This document shows positions 5,979 to 6,665 of a stretch of 6,665 nt of DNA, piece by piece (position 1 is the first letter of the stretch; every line of letters starts with the position of its first letter). A program made the translations under genes and the position numbers. Source of the DNA: Acidobacteriota bacterium (GTDB lineage Bacteria > Acidobacteriota > Terriglobia > Terriglobales > SCQP01); the NCBI GenBank assembly GCA_021823305.1, contig JAKAOE010000105.1, positions 1 to 6,665 of the forward strand. Reading direction: 5' to 3'. The notes below the pieces were generated by a model. It saw nothing but the letters and a program-made list of their open reading frames with translations. It was not told where the DNA came from and made no database searches.

Positions 5979-6665
5979 CGGAGACGGCGATGGCGACGGG
6001 AGCGGAACGCATGGAGACGGGCGCGGGGCGGCGGGCGCTGCCGCTGCCGCTGGTGTTGTTCGCCGGCAGCGGGTTCGCGGCGCTGATCTACGAGCTGGTG
6101 TGGTACCAGATGCTGGAGCTGGCGATCGGCTCGCAGACCGTGTGCCTGGCGTTTCTGCTGGCCACGTTCATGGGCGGGCTATGCCTAGGCAGCATCGGGC
6201 TGCCGAAGGCGCTGGAGCGCGGGCGGTGGCACGCGCTCAAGGTGTATGCCGCGATCGAGGCGGGCACCGGGGCGATGGCGCTCCTGGTGCTGTGGACGAT
6301 GCCGGCGGCGGTGCGGGTGTTCTTCGCGGCCTCGAGCGCGGGACTGCCGGGGATGGCGCTGCGCGGGCTGCTGTGCGGGCTGATGCTGCTGCCGCCGACC
6401 ATCCTCATGGGGGCGTCACTGCCGGCGCTGACGCGCTGGATCGAGGCCACGCCGGACGGGGTGGCGTGGTGGGGGCTGCTCTACGGCGGCAACATCGCGG
6501 GCGCGGTGGTGGGCTGCCTGGTGGCGGCGTTCTGGCTGCTGCGGCTGTTCGACATGGCGCTGGCGACGTACGCGGCGGCGGCGGTGAATTTCGCCGTGGC
6601 GGGCGGGGCGTGGCTGGTTGCGAGGGGAACGCCGGCGGGGGAGAAGCTCGCGGCGGCCGGCGGGC
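5975..6665 (+). CDS. Paralogous fused MFS / spermidine-synthase-like protein (5' part)
   Basis: The first 230 residues are present and the gene runs off the right edge. They match the preceding gene without a gap over its residues 18-214, 124 of 197 identical by hand count. Identical blocks include TILMGASLPA (142-151) and GVAWWGLLYGGNIAGAV (162-178). About six membrane segments, the first half of the transporter-like domain, are visible. The synthase-like half is expected downstream but not seen. ATG 5975 overlaps the previous stop (ATGA), pointing to translational coupling. In-frame ATG 5990 has GGAG six bases ahead and ATG 6011 has GGGAG eight bases ahead, so the true start could be either. 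Placement relative to the paralog favours 5975 or 5990. The pair may form a heteromer or act on different substrates; neither can be decided here. Confidence 0.9.
   Translation, partial: MTETAMATGAERMETGAGRRALPLPLVLFAGSGFAALIYELVWYQMLELAIGSQTVCLAFLLATFMGGLCLGSIGLPKALERGRWHALKVYAAIEAGTGAMALLVLWTMPAAVRVFFAASSAGLPGMALRGLLCGLMLLPPTILMGASLPALTRWIEATPDGVAWWGLLYGGNIAGAVVGCLVAAFWLLRLFDMALATYAAAAVNFAVAGGAWLVARGTPAGEKLAAAGG
6059..6133 (+). repeat. Paralog repeat block, copy B
   Basis: This is the counterpart of 3591-3665, in direct orientation about 2.47 kb downstream. A second pair, 3993-4052 and 6461-6520, matches at 55 of 60 bases. Both pairs have the same 2468-base offset, so no indel separates the copies here. 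Confidence 0.85.

Overview
The window looks like a piece of a GC-rich bacterial chromosome. I infer Acidobacteriota, or a soil bacterium of similar gene content. The reasons are the combination of a secreted NHL-type beta-propeller carrying 'GDGGPA' linkers with fused transporter/spermidine-synthase-like membrane proteins, together with the high GC. This is family-level reasoning, not a taxonomic proof. I see no tRNA, rRNA, CRISPR array, insertion sequence or phage gene.

Left third (1-1966, minus strand): one long reading frame with no stop for 655 codons. It starts at ATG 1966 behind a near-perfect Shine-Dalgarno and runs off the left edge. It encodes a signal peptide followed by repeated NHL-like beta-propeller blades, so it is a secreted protein of unknown ligand.

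Divergent intergenic region (1967-2335): about 370 bases between the propeller gene and a divergently transcribed regulator. It holds a candidate promoter for the regulator (TTGACA at 2269-2274). Two perfect dyads sit directly upstream of it (2227-2243 and 2250-2268) and are candidate operators.

Regulator (2336-3415, plus strand): a 359-residue LuxR-type protein with a C-terminal helix-turn-helix and an N-terminal region that looks like a GAF/PAS sensor. There is no phosphoacceptor receiver domain. A perfect 28-base palindrome followed by four T (3427-3463) closes this unit.

Right half (3519-6665, plus strand): two tandem paralogous genes whose stop and start overlap (ATGA at 5975-5978). The first is complete (819 residues): about 12-13 membrane segments with two related halves, then a spermidine-synthase-like Rossmann domain. 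The second is cut by the right edge after 230 residues, all within the first half of its membrane domain. The two proteins share about 63% identity over the 197 residues I aligned by hand. In the synthase-like domain of the first, the cofactor-binding glycines and acidic residues are recognisable, but the second aspartate of the aminopropyltransferase active-site motif is histidine. Polyamine synthesis is therefore doubtful and the real substrate is unknown.

How the parts fit: the regulator and propeller gene share a control region, so the regulator may act on itself and on the propeller gene. The transporter/synthase pair is a separate transcription unit behind a terminator. Nothing in the sequence directly links its function to the propeller gene.
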